DNA of 43,605 nucleotides from positions 1 to 43,605 of the forward strand of contig JAIESZ010000321.1 of assembly GCA_019745615.1 (NCBI GenBank). The letters are read 5' to 3'. Numbering within the stretch: position 1 is the stretch's first letter; the number at the start of each line of letters is the position of its first letter. The DNA is from Burkholderiaceae bacterium. GTDB lineage: Bacteria > Pseudomonadota > Gammaproteobacteria > Burkholderiales > Burkholderiaceae_C. Of this stretch, positions 10,390 through 19,166 are shown in pieces. Both the position numbers and the translations under genes were made by a program. The notes below the pieces were generated by a model that was not told where the DNA came from, made no database searches, and saw only the letters and a program-made list of their open reading frames with translations.

Positions 10390-11091
10390 TCAGCCTGGGC
10401 GATAGATTTTTGTGGTGTGCACAGGGAACGGTTCTGGAACATTGCTGGGCAACTTTTGCATACAGGCCTCAAACAAGGTGCTTTGAAGCCAATGCGCAAG
10501 CCATGTTTTGACATGCCCGAGCGGCAAGGTGTCAAACCACGCCGAGTCCACGGCAGCAAACTGTCTGACAAAAGGAAAAATGCCGAAATCCGTGGCGCAA
10601 GGCTGAGCGCCACCCAAAAACGGCTGTTGCGCCAGGCGCTGCTCTAGCGGCTCCAGTAACACGGCCACGGCTTGGTCACGGTGGCCCACTCCCTTATCGG
10701 TGGCAGTAGGACTGGTGCTAGGTTCGGCTACGAATCGCTCTGGGTACTTATAGCGGTCTAGGTGGTGTTTGAAGTCGCCATCGTTGCAGCGCAGCAGCTC
10801 TAGGTTGTCTGGGGTGAGTGCCCTGCTCCACCAGCTTTGCGCTTTAGCACTGGTTTGCTGGTGGCTTAACGCCCATTGCACAATGTCCCAGCTTTGCTCC
10901 AGTACTTGGCCATCGGGTAGCACCAGTACTGGCACTGTCCCTTTGGGTGACGCGGCCAGCATGGCAGCAGGTTTGTGACGCAGGATGATGTCGTGCGCGT
11001 CAAAGGCGATGTTGGCCACCAGCAGGGCCATGCGGGCGCGTATGGCGTAGGGGCAGCGACGGTAGGTGTAAAGCAAGGGGCGTAATTTCAT
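10390..11091 (-). CDS. Glutathione S-transferase-like protein
   Basis: N-terminal thioredoxin-like GST domain: LLYTYRRCPYAIRARMAL...SPKGTVPVLVLPDGQVLEQSWDIVQWAL. Confidence 0.85.
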   Translation of the reverse strand: MKLRPLLYTYRRCPYAIRARMALLVANIAFDAHDIILRHKPAAMLAASPKGTVPVLVLPDGQVLEQSWDIVQWALSHQQTSAKAQSWWSRALTPDNLELLRCNDGDFKHHLDRYKYPERFVAEPSTSPTATDKGVGHRDQAVAVLLEPLEQRLAQQPFLGGAQPCATDFGIFPFVRQFAAVDSAWFDTLPLGHVKTWLAHWLQSTLFEACMQKLPSNVPEPFPVHTTKIYRPG

Positions 11092-11127
11092 CAGATTTGC
11101 GAAAGCAACCCCGCGCTGGAGGCAGCT

Positions 11128-11553
11128 TCAATGTCGAGCTTGAGTGCTGCAGGTATGGTTTTCATAGGTCAGGGTGCGCTGACCCACGGTGATTTTGCGG
11201 GTGATGCGTCGTTGCCCGGTACTGACTGACGCGCACATGGGCACTTGGGTGGTTTGGCCGGCGTTGTAGGCTTGCACCTGCTGACAGGGCTGCACGTCAA
11301 TTTTTAACTTGGCGAACAACTCGGCGGCAATGGATTCGAGCGTACCTGCCGCGCTGGGCTGGCCGGTGAACCGATTAGGCCGGGCTTTGGCGTAAGCCCC
11401 CTTGCTAACACGCACCAACACCCCGGCCTGCACCAGACGAGCCAGCACCCGCGCCACCTGCGAGGCGCTGGCCATGTGGGCAAAGTCGGCGCTCAAGACT
11501 ACAGCCCCGGCACGTTGGGCAATAGAACGCCTGATACAGTCTTGGAGAAGCAT
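11128..11553 (-). CDS. DUF6088/AbiEi-like wHTH protein (probable antitoxin-type regulator)
   Basis: HTH layout ASQVARVLARLVQAGVLVRVSKGAYAKARPNRFTG typical of DUF6088/AbiEi antitoxin domains. Confidence 0.55.
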   Translation of the reverse strand: MLLQDCIRRSIAQRAGAVVLSADFAHMASASQVARVLARLVQAGVLVRVSKGAYAKARPNRFTGQPSAAGTLESIAAELFAKLKIDVQPCQQVQAYNAGQTTQVPMCASVSTGQRRITRKITVGQRTLTYENHTCSTQARH

Positions 11554-11596
11554 GTGGCCACTTTACCCAACGAAGCGTAGTTTCTCAATCTACCGT

Positions 11597-12223
11597 TTAT
11601 TCAGCCTGCTGAATGGGCTTAAAGTAGCCTTTGATGCAGCGCGTGGTGTTGATGATGCAGACTTGGATATGGTTTTTGGCGCGGAAACCCGATTGGTCGT
11701 ACAAATCTTCTGCCTCAGGAAACGGTGCCCGCATCGACTCATAGGGCATCAGCCCACGCTCATGGCGGTACTCATGCAAGGCTTGAATCACAGCACAGTC
11801 TAGTTCGCGGCGCAGTCGGTCTTTGCCACCGGTGTTGCGAGGTAACGGCAGGGCTGCTTGTTCATAGGTCTGACGCAAGGTCTCAAAGGCTTGCTTGACT
11901 TCTTGCAGGCCTGAAATGGTGGTCAAATCCAGGCAATGGCCCAAATCGATGATGGCCCCCACCACGCTGGGTTCGGTGACTTTGCCTTTGGTTTTGCCGG
12001 TAGCTGCCCAGTCCAACGCCCTGGCAGGGTCGTTTTCCCAAAAATAGACCCCATGCCCCAACCACTCGGTTTTGCTTTCTGATTTACGCAGCCCCTTCTG
12101 CGGCGATTGCACCACCTCTTCCACCAAGGAGCGGTCGGTTCCATGAAAGCCCAGCACGAAACCAGGCTGCCATCGGTACAGCGCCCAAGTATCAGCCACG
12201 GATGAGCTGCTTAGGATGGCCAT
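11597..12223 (-). CDS. Predicted ADP-ribosyltransferase-fold (DUF3990-like) toxin
   Basis: Motifs LGFHGTDRSLVEEVVQ, KTEWLGHGVYFWENDPARALDWA characteristic of small ART-fold toxins; overlaps upstream small ORF. Confidence 0.55.
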   Translation of the reverse strand: MAILSSSSVADTWALYRWQPGFVLGFHGTDRSLVEEVVQSPQKGLRKSESKTEWLGHGVYFWENDPARALDWAATGKTKGKVTEPSVVGAIIDLGHCLDLTTISGLQEVKQAFETLRQTYEQAALPLPRNTGGKDRLRRELDCAVIQALHEYRHERGLMPYESMRAPFPEAEDLYDQSGFRAKNHIQVCIINTTRCIKGYFKPIQQAE

Positions 12224-12398
12224 CAGCGGAAACCAGGCCCGCTCGCTTCAAAAAAGCCAAGGCTGCTTCGGGGGTGCTGGTCACTTCCTGCTGGAACTGG
12301 CGCATGTCTTGCAGCAGTTCTGCATGGGAAGAGAAATAACGTGGCTGCTCAGGCCGCTTGGGCTTGGAGCCCTTCTTTTGAAGGGTTGAGTTGCTCAT
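12192..12398 (-). CDS. Small protein (68 aa), predicted antitoxin partner of the ART-like toxin
   Basis: Overlaps toxin start by about 32 bp on the same strand; small basic protein. Confidence 0.5.
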   Translation of the reverse strand: MSNSTLQKKGSKPKRPEQPRYFSSHAELLQDMRQFQQEVTSTPEAALAFLKRAGLVSADGHPKQLIRG

Positions 12399-12487
12399 TT
12401 TTAATCCTTCGAGTTGCTACATTTTCATCTGGTGAAATACAAAATTACGCCGGAATGGGTTGAAGGCACATCCAGTATCGAGGCAAT

Positions 12488-12781
12488 TTATTGCGCTGGC
12501 GAATGCGTTTGCAGCCAGTCTTTGAGCGCGGCATCAATGCGCGTTTGCCAGCCTTTGCCGGTGGCTTTGAATGCTGCCATCACTTCGGGCGATAAGCGGA
12601 TGGTGGTAGCTTGCTTGGGCGCTGCCTTGAGCGTGCCCACAGGTCGCCCAGCCTTGCGCCGTACAGCCATATCTGCGGGAGTATGCACGCGGGCAAACTG
12701 ATTGCTTTGCGCTTGGCCCAATGAGCGCGTCAGCGCCTCTTCAAACGCGCGCATTTCGGAGTCTGGATTGGGTGTCAACAT
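12488..12781 (-). CDS. BrnA-like antitoxin (RHH-type), no adjacent BrnT seen
   Basis: TIRLSPEVMAAFKATGKGWQTRIDAALKDWLQTH matches the BrnA C-terminal DNA-binding signature; start chosen at ATG 12781 rather than the longest ORF. Confidence 0.75.
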   Translation of the reverse strand: MLTPNPDSEMRAFEEALTRSLGQAQSNQFARVHTPADMAVRRKAGRPVGTLKAAPKQATTIRLSPEVMAAFKATGKGWQTRIDAALKDWLQTHSPAQ

Positions 12782-12789
12782 CGGCCTAA

Positions 12790-12831
12790 TGTAACAACAA
12801 ATAATCAACAAATAAATTATTTGTTGCTACA
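12790..12831. promoter_or_regulatory. Imperfect palindrome (tgtaacaacaaataa / ttatttgttgctaca), probable autoregulatory operator of the BrnA-like gene
   Basis: 14/15 bp inverted repeat with a 12-nt spacer ending 9 bp upstream of the ATG. Confidence 0.6.
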
Positions 12832-12882
12832 TTTTATAGCTTGTTGGCTTTTTTTGAAGGCACTGGTAAGGCCGTTGACGGG

Positions 12883-14103
12883 TTAATTCGCCTGCCCTGC
12901 CAATTGATGCAAGCGCTGTAGTTGTTGGACGAGCTGGGTTCTGATGGCATCCCTTTGTTCGGGCGGCACTTTGCGGGCATCGAGTGCGGCCTCAATTTCT
13001 GCCATTGTTTCCGGCGATAACGGCTTGGCGCTGCTGGATACAGGCAGCAGCACTGCGGGAGCGGCTATGGCCGCTGGAGGCTGCACTTGAGTGGTCTGTG
13101 CGGCAGGGGTGGCAGGAAGGGATTTTTGGCTGATTTTGTTTTGAATCAACTGCACAATATCCAAGGCACCGACTTGCTGGGCTATTTCGGTCGGGCTTTT
13201 GCCAGCAGCATTTTTTGCCTGCGGGTCAATGCCGTCGCCATCCAAAAACAACTGCACCGCCACATCGTCTTTGCGCTTGATGGCAGCCATAAATTGCTCT
13301 TGGGAATGGTAGCTCATGCCCATAGCGTTGAGGTTTTTGCGCGCTTCGATTTTGCTCTGCTGGGCATTCATGGCCGGGGTGCTTGGCGCAACCGGCATGC
13401 CTTGCGGGGCGTGTGCAAATTGCATGGGCTGTGCGGGCAAAGGCTGGGTTGCGGGCGCGGGCGGAATCAAGGCACTGACAGCCACCTTGTCGGGTTCTTG
13501 CAAGGGTTTGCCGGGGACCTCAAGGCGTGCCACCAAAACGTTGGGGTCTTTGGCTTTAATGGTCGCTAGCGTTTCTTGCAATTGCTTGGTAATGCGCTCT
13601 TCGTCTGAGCCTTGGATGGTTTTGGCAATGCCTTCGAACAGGCCCGCTGTCAATGATTCGGTTTTTTTGGCGCGGTGGAAAATGACATACGCTTTCACGC
13701 CCTTTTCGAATTGGTAGAAACAAAACTGGGTCATTTCAGCCAGAAACAAGAGTTTGTTTCTGACAGGCGCAGGTTTTTTCATAAATTCAGCGTAGGCGGT
13801 GGGGCACTGGTACTCCACCAGCGGTGCACCTTGCACAAACACTTGCTTGATATTGGGCCTTTCAGGCCAGGGGGATAGCTGCGCTGGCAGTGAGCGGAAG
13901 TTGACATCCATCGTGACGGCAAATTGCGAAACCGCATCCCGCACCCGCTCGGCAACGGCGTGGGCATCGGTGTCTGGAAAAACCAGCTCGGCTTTGCCGG
14001 TAGTAACTTTGATTTGGTCCCGAATATCTTGCGCGTGGCTACTGGCCAGCGGAAGCGTTGCAAACAGTGCAGTGGCAACAATGCCCCATCTTTTTTTCAT
14101 CAT
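12883..14103 (-). CDS. Secreted/periplasmic protein with ankyrin-like repeats
   Basis: Signal peptide MMKKRWGIVATALFATLPLASSHAQ; EQFMAAIKRKDDVAVQLFLDGDGIDPQAKNAAGKSPTEIAQQVGALDIVQLI ankyrin-like. Confidence 0.7.
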   Translation of the reverse strand: MMKKRWGIVATALFATLPLASSHAQDIRDQIKVTTGKAELVFPDTDAHAVAERVRDAVSQFAVTMDVNFRSLPAQLSPWPERPNIKQVFVQGAPLVEYQCPTAYAEFMKKPAPVRNKLLFLAEMTQFCFYQFEKGVKAYVIFHRAKKTESLTAGLFEGIAKTIQGSDEERITKQLQETLATIKAKDPNVLVARLEVPGKPLQEPDKVAVSALIPPAPATQPLPAQPMQFAHAPQGMPVAPSTPAMNAQQSKIEARKNLNAMGMSYHSQEQFMAAIKRKDDVAVQLFLDGDGIDPQAKNAAGKSPTEIAQQVGALDIVQLIQNKISQKSLPATPAAQTTQVQPPAAIAAPAVLLPVSSSAKPLSPETMAEIEAALDARKVPPEQRDAIRTQLVQQLQRLHQLAGQAN

Positions 14104-14136
14104 CCAATCACTCCCATTTTCAAAGGCAGATATTTT

Positions 14137-14736
14137 TTAATTAACTTTCTCTTTTCCATCGGAATTCAACATATCCCGAATTTTTGAAAACTCAGGCTGG
14201 GTTTCGGCTACAAACAATTTCACGGAGGGCGCTGTTGCAGGTTCGTTGGCCAGGCGCTCCAGCCTGTTGAGAATTTGCGGAGCCCACAGCGGGAGTTGGC
14301 CCAGATTCATCTCATGCAGGTTGTACGTGGTGAGCGGAGCGCCCTCTACCACACGCTGAAAACCAAGGCTGCGTGATGCAGTAGCGAGGCGGAATATATT
14401 TTCAGGCGGTGCGTTCACGCAAATTCTTTTGTTCAGGATAAAGGCGTTGCCAATCATTTTTTCAGGCATGGGGGCAATCACCTCCTCTGTGCCCTCGCTA
14501 TTGGTTTTACGCTCTTCCCAATCTCGGCTAAATGGAACCATCACACCCGAGAATTTGCAGCGCTTGGCATCATCATTCATCCAGTGGTGCCTGCCGCGAA
14601 ACTCGCGTGCAACTTCCAACTCGGGGGTGTAGTTGTAATCCTCCTCAGCGTGAACAGTAATGCCTGCAAGGGCTTGCACACCAGCCATGAAGGCGGTGCC
14701 GCCGATGTTCAACATATTCAAAATATTTAATGGCAT
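14137..14736 (-). CDS. Hypothetical protein (199 aa)
   Basis: ORF co-directional with neighbours; no recognised domain. Confidence 0.5.
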   Translation of the reverse strand: MPLNILNMLNIGGTAFMAGVQALAGITVHAEEDYNYTPELEVAREFRGRHHWMNDDAKRCKFSGVMVPFSRDWEERKTNSEGTEEVIAPMPEKMIGNAFILNKRICVNAPPENIFRLATASRSLGFQRVVEGAPLTTYNLHEMNLGQLPLWAPQILNRLERLANEPATAPSVKLFVAETQPEFSKIRDMLNSDGKEKVN

Positions 14737-14775
14737 TACTTTCCCTCATTTTGAGTCTAAAAATTTTTCATCTCA

Positions 14776-15054
14776 TCACTTGGCCGCCATCGCATAAACT
14801 TGGTTGCGCTCTCGCTTGCCTACGGCGATGACGACCACTACCACCTCGGCATCACGCACCTCGTACACCAAGCGGTAGCCGACACTGCGCAGTTTGATTT
14901 TGTAGCGGTCTGGGTGGCCAGAGAGCTTGGCGGCTGGAATGCGCGGGTTGTCTAGGCGCTCTGCCAGTTTGTTTTTAAACTGCGTGCGCACGCTTGCGTC
15001 CAAGCGCTGCCATTCATCCAGTGCCACAGCTTTAAAGCGCAGGTCAAAGCGCAT
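14776..15054 (-). CDS. RelE/ParE family toxin
   Basis: MRFDLRFKAVALDEWQRLD...KLSGHPDRYKIKLRSVGYRLVYEVRDAEVVVVVIAVGKRERNQVY. Confidence 0.9.
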   Translation of the reverse strand: MRFDLRFKAVALDEWQRLDASVRTQFKNKLAERLDNPRIPAAKLSGHPDRYKIKLRSVGYRLVYEVRDAEVVVVVIAVGKRERNQVYAMAAK

Positions 15055-15295
15055 CCAGCGTCACCGCAATTTCTGGCTGGTTGGTGCGGGCATCGGCCAA
15101 AGCGTTAAGCTCCAAGTCTTCAAGCCTGTCGAGCAAAGCCTCAAACGCTTGGGCCGGTACGCAGTAAAACGCCGGTTGGTTGCGATTGAGGATGGCCACC
15201 GGGCCGCCTTCACCCGCAGAGACTGTACCCATCGGGTCGCGTTTGAGCTCGGTCACGCTGGCAGCCACTGAGGCAAGTAACAGATGTGCCATCAC
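15044..15295 (-). CDS. Phd/YefM family antitoxin
   Basis: ASVAASVTELKRDPMGTVSAGEGGPVAILNRNQPAFYCVPAQAFEALLDRLED; overlaps the RelE toxin start. Confidence 0.9.
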   Translation of the reverse strand: MMAHLLLASVAASVTELKRDPMGTVSAGEGGPVAILNRNQPAFYCVPAQAFEALLDRLEDLELNALADARTNQPEIAVTLDAL

Positions 15296-15389
15296 ACAGC
15301 TCCTTTTATTGTTTGAATTTTCATTCTAGGCGATAAAGACACTATTTAAAGCACCTTTCAGGAGGCTATTTAAAGTTGGGTTGCGCCCA

Positions 15390-16274
15390 TCAACAAATGG
15401 TGCGGTAATGTCCTCTGACCTTGGTACCGTCCCTGCGGGTGTAACTGTTGACCCAAATCTTTTTGCACCCCGCTACTGGTGTGTAGGGCGTAGTGCTGGT
15501 ACCTGTTGAAGGCATCGCTGCTGGGGGCGACACTGGAGTGGTGGTGGGGGTGGTTGCTGGGGCATACCACACCGGGTTATCGCTGGTACAGATGGGCGGT
15601 GTAGGGTCAGTGCCATTGCGGTACTCCCAAGGAGGCATGGCCACAAATGCCCACAAACCCAAGTCTGCAGATTCAGCGGCTAACTGCGCTGCTGAAAACT
15701 CTGCCCGTAAGCTAGCAGGCTGCTCACATTGGTACTGCTTGTAATGCCATGCAGAGCCAGAGCGCACCTGTTCCAAGTTAGCAAAAGTGCAACCGCTGGT
15801 GAATACCGAACCCACTGTACGGCCATATTTGTCCACCTTGGTGTAATAGACCGTGACGCTTTTTCCCTCGACGAGTGACTTGAGCTTGTCCCTAGACTGG
15901 GGGCCGTAGGTCTGGGCCAACTCAGGGGCATCAATGGCATCCAACCGGATATTGGTGGCTCCAATCTTGATGGTGTCACCATCGTGCACGGATGTAACCA
16001 CCCCTGTGATGAACTTCGAGGGCACGGTGTAACCGCAAAACGTGGCTGTGTTGCTGGCAGCAAAGCTGGCGTTAGCCGCTAAATCTAGGTTGCTGGAAGG
16101 TGCGTCCAGTACCAATTGAGGGGGAGCTTGCACGGCAGGCTCTGGAGTTGTCTCGGTGGCGGCCACTGGAGTTGAGGGAATTGCAGTCGATGGCTCAGAA
16201 TCACCACCATCGCCACCACAAGCCGTCATCACCAACACCGCCAGCGAACTTAAAAAGTAACGAAAAGGTTTCAT
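15390..16274 (-). CDS. Lipoprotein with staphylococcal-nuclease (thermonuclease/SNase) domain
   Basis: Lipobox MTACGGDGG; SNase motifs GVVTSVHDGDTIKIGATNIRLDAIDAPELAQTYG, KVDKYGRTVGSVF. Confidence 0.88.
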   Translation of the reverse strand: MKPFRYFLSSLAVLVMTACGGDGGDSEPSTAIPSTPVAATETTPEPAVQAPPQLVLDAPSSNLDLAANASFAASNTATFCGYTVPSKFITGVVTSVHDGDTIKIGATNIRLDAIDAPELAQTYGPQSRDKLKSLVEGKSVTVYYTKVDKYGRTVGSVFTSGCTFANLEQVRSGSAWHYKQYQCEQPASLRAEFSAAQLAAESADLGLWAFVAMPPWEYRNGTDPTPPICTSDNPVWYAPATTPTTTPVSPPAAMPSTGTSTTPYTPVAGCKKIWVNSYTRRDGTKVRGHYRTIC

Positions 16275-16325
16275 GTAAATCCGTTTGCTAAATTCTCATT
16301 TCGAGTACGCGCATTTTTTCGGCTT

Positions 16326-16487
16326 TTACCAACTCTCAAAAAACGCCCACGCCACGCGGTAATCGTCTTCGCGGCTGGCGCGGGTGAAGGGGGCGATGTA
16401 GTAGGTGCTCTGCACTTGGCGTGGGCCGCCGGGCAGGATATCCCCTGTGAGCCGCTGGTGGATGCTGGTGCGCTCGGCAGAGTTCAT
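16326..16487 (-). pseudogene. 53-aa ORF corresponding to a second copy of the methyltransferase C-terminus
   Basis: MNSAERTSIHQRLTGDILPGGPRQVQSTYYIAPFTRASREDDYRVAWAFFESW* versus the methyltransferase end TITQWLMDDTLPGGLREVQRHYTAPFTRASRKEDYRVAWGFFEGSET*; its ATG overlaps the upstream PIN stop (ATGA). Confidence 0.85.
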
Positions 16488-17173
16488 AGATGAGTCTTTG
16501 TTGATAACTGCGGCAAAGTCAGTTTCCAGTGCACAGCCAAAGCAGCGGCCAGTTTCTTGTTGTCAAATTGTTGCGGGCTGCTAATGGAAGTGAGCAGGTC
16601 AGCCAACGAAAACGCTGGGTTTTTGAAGTCTGCTACGGTCTTTTGCAGGCTGCTGGAGACCCGCTCGGGGTTTATCTGATAGACCAGCTCTAAAACATCG
16701 CCAGGATGCAAAGGAACCACACCAAACGGCTCCAGTAGCTTGGTGGGCAAATCTTTTAGGTTGTCGGTCGCCAACACCACATCACGGCCAGTGCTTCGAG
16801 CCCAATCGGCGGCAGCCAAGGCCACATGCACATCGTCTGGGTCTGGCAATCGTAAAAGCGGTTCAAACACCCTATCGCCGCGCAGCAGTTCAAGCCGTTC
16901 GCCGTTGTCGTCCCAGTCGGGCAGCTGGAAACCAGGAACTACATACCTTTTGATGGTGTCCAGGCGCTTTTGAGCCCACACCAAGTCATCGAAGGCCACT
17001 GCGTGCCCACTGGCTTGGGCACGAAGACGCGCCCGGTGCCTGACGTATTCCACCTCAATCTGCGGGGTCCAACGTAGGTCGATTTGCTCGGCTTTGGCGA
17101 GGTCAAAGAAGGCATAAGACACTACGTCCTTGACCAAAACATTAGCGTCTGCAAGGACGATGAGCGGCGGCAT
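16484..17173 (-). CDS. PIN-domain toxin
   Basis: VLADANVLVKDVVSYAFFDLA, PDPDDVHVALAAADWARSTGRDVVLATDNLKDLP. Confidence 0.8.
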   Translation of the reverse strand: MPPLIVLADANVLVKDVVSYAFFDLAKAEQIDLRWTPQIEVEYVRHRARLRAQASGHAVAFDDLVWAQKRLDTIKRYVVPGFQLPDWDDNGERLELLRGDRVFEPLLRLPDPDDVHVALAAADWARSTGRDVVLATDNLKDLPTKLLEPFGVVPLHPGDVLELVYQINPERVSSSLQKTVADFKNPAFSLADLLTSISSPQQFDNKKLAAALAVHWKLTLPQLSTKTHL

Positions 17174-17772
17174 CAGACAACAACACCTAGCTTTTTAGCC
17201 AGCGCTTGGGCTCGGGCACGAGACTGCTTACGCTGTGTCATTGATACGGCATTAGCGCTGCTGTTTTGCAGGGTCAAATCCACCGATTTACGTGCTTGGG
17301 CCAAGGTTTTGGGAGCTTGTGCAGAGGCTTGAGCGACAAGTGCCTCAAACTCGTTGGCCAGCACTTTACGGTGCCCACCCGGTGTGCGGTGCACCTTGCC
17401 TTGGTAAGTGCCAGAATCGAGCAGCGCCGCGACAAAAGGCCGCGAAAAACCACACCGGTCAGCGGCCTGTTGGGTGCTAATCCATTCGGCCTTGGCTTTG
17501 CCATCGGCTTTCATGACCCGGCTGCTAGAGGATTCGTCAGCCAGCTTGACCAACTGGCAGGCAAGGGACTCAGCGATGGCAGCAATGTCGATTGCGGACA
17601 GTGTGGCACCGTGGATTTTGAGTTCGTCTGGTAGGGCTGCGCGCAAGGCAGCAGCACAGCGCAACCGAAACGAAGAAGCAACATCCTCCCGACGTTTAGC
17701 TGGCTTGAGCACAAAGCTCTCCATCGTCTTGGCTGGGTTTGCTCGCTTGGTTTGGTGGATGATGGTGCTCAT
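17173..17772 (-). CDS. Excisionase/MerR-type HTH antitoxin paired with the PIN toxin
   Basis: EWISTQQAADRCGFSRPFVAALLDSGTYQGKVHRTPGGHRKVLANEFEALV; abuts the PIN gene. Confidence 0.75.
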   Translation of the reverse strand: MSTIIHQTKRANPAKTMESFVLKPAKRREDVASSFRLRCAAALRAALPDELKIHGATLSAIDIAAIAESLACQLVKLADESSSSRVMKADGKAKAEWISTQQAADRCGFSRPFVAALLDSGTYQGKVHRTPGGHRKVLANEFEALVAQASAQAPKTLAQARKSVDLTLQNSSANAVSMTQRKQSRARAQALAKKLGVVV

Positions 17773-17868
17773 GGTGTGGGCCCTCCAGTTCCAGTGACGT
17801 AATAAAAATCGAAAAAATCGAATTAAATTATGCGCGACCAGCGCAAACAGAGCAACCGCAGATTGACA

Positions 17869-18330
17869 CTACTGGGCAGGAACGGCTTTTTTGAGCTCTT
17901 CCAGTAGCGAATCGGAGGTTCGATAGACCTGAGCAAGCTTGGCTGCAATGTCCTCTGGTGGTTTGGGCATGCCTTCGTGGGCGCGGGCAAAGTCAGCCAC
18001 GGCAAATGCTGCGTTGAAGTAATCAACCAACTTTTGTGCCAATTCTTTATCGAAGCAGAACCCTGCCGCGTGTACGTGTCGATAAAACTGCCCAACCACA
18101 GCCATGTCCGCTTTCTGTCCCTGTGCCGCCATGTGCATACTTAAGCTCAGGAACGCATCGAACACCGCTCGGCGCTCGTGGTACATGGCTTGCATATTGG
18201 CCCGCTTGGCTTCCTGGGCCGAACGATGGGCGCTCCAAGCCGCCCACGAAGCCACGCCTAAAGCTCCTAGAGCGACCGTTTCAGAGGCCCCCCAATCGGC
18301 AACTGCCGCTGCAATCCAAGCACAGCTCAT
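17869..18330 (-). CDS. Small membrane-anchored hypothetical protein (start adjusted to MSCAWIAAAVADWG...)
   Basis: N-terminal hydrophobic stretch ASETVALGALGVASWAAWSAH; starts just after the stop of the upstream Zn-ribbon gene. Confidence 0.55.
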   Translation of the reverse strand: MSCAWIAAAVADWGASETVALGALGVASWAAWSAHRSAQEAKRANMQAMYHERRAVFDAFLSLSMHMAAQGQKADMAVVGQFYRHVHAAGFCFDKELAQKLVDYFNAAFAVADFARAHEGMPKPPEDIAAKLAQVYRTSDSLLEELKKAVPAQ

Positions 18331-18334
18331 TTGC

Positions 18335-19159
18335 TCACCCCTCGCTTTGCGGTGCAGACATGTCTGCAAACACGGCAAGGCCAATCCGGCACTGGGTGCC
18401 ACATTCAGGGCATTTCCAATACGCCCCTTCTCGTATTTCATGTCTGAATAGCTTGAGCACGTGACCGCATTCGGCATTTGCACAAGACACGTCTTGAACC
18501 AACGGGCGCACCATATGAGCGCCCGTTGATTCAACCTGAACGACGTGCTCAGCACCACATTCAAAGCAGACTACCGGCACTTCGGTCTGCCCACAGGGCA
18601 GACGCTTTCGCACAGTCTTGCCACAGTCCTCATTCATGCAATTGAAGGTCGTGAACGTACCAAAATTGATGTTGAAAACGGGGGATGCGAGCACAGCATC
18701 AAGCTTGACCATCAACTCATCGCAGCGACTGCGCAGCTTCCGCCAGTCATGACCACCGCTGTTGAACTGCCTCAGTGTAGGTTGATGCAAAAACGACCCA
18801 AGGGCATCGTAGCTCCCCTTAATGTCCTTCAGGTTGAACACCTTTTCGTAACCCAAGGTCTTCATTTCCTCGGCTGGAACACCGAGTTCACGCTCTTTGC
18901 CAAAAGACACGGTTCCACTCGCATCTGCCAGCGGTTCGAGTTCAAGTAGCACCTTCATGAGTTTGCCCGGCTGCCAAACGTCGTATTCCTGCGGGGGCAG
19001 TTCTTTTTCGAAGGACTTGGCCCGCTCGTAGGTAACGCATTCAATGGCCATACGCAGCTCCAGGGCCGCGTAAGTCAAACGCTCCTCGCAGCCACTAGCC
19101 ATCTCCGCTTTGGCGCGTTGCAATGCTTCTTTGGCTCTTTGGCGGAAGTTGGGATTCAT
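18335..19159 (-). CDS. Zinc-ribbon hypothetical protein (start adjusted to MNPNFRQRAKEAL...)
   Basis: CxxxxC...CxxC patterns (CMNEDCG, CFECGAEH, CANAECGH, CPECGTQC); ATG at 19159 lies 8 bp past the methyltransferase stop. Confidence 0.6.
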   Translation of the reverse strand: MNPNFRQRAKEALQRAKAEMASGCEERLTYAALELRMAIECVTYERAKSFEKELPPQEYDVWQPGKLMKVLLELEPLADASGTVSFGKERELGVPAEEMKTLGYEKVFNLKDIKGSYDALGSFLHQPTLRQFNSGGHDWRKLRSRCDELMVKLDAVLASPVFNINFGTFTTFNCMNEDCGKTVRKRLPCGQTEVPVVCFECGAEHVVQVESTGAHMVRPLVQDVSCANAECGHVLKLFRHEIREGAYWKCPECGTQCRIGLAVFADMSAPQSEG

Positions 19160-19166
19160 ATTCGGT

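Noticed and set aside
3975-10511. Many plus-strand ORFs opposite the 2138-aa helicase
   Set aside because: Antisense shadow ORFs of a GC-rich gene; none carries recognisable domains.
12488-12781. Complete BrnTA system
   Set aside because: Only the BrnA-like antitoxin is present; no BrnT-like ORF next to it.
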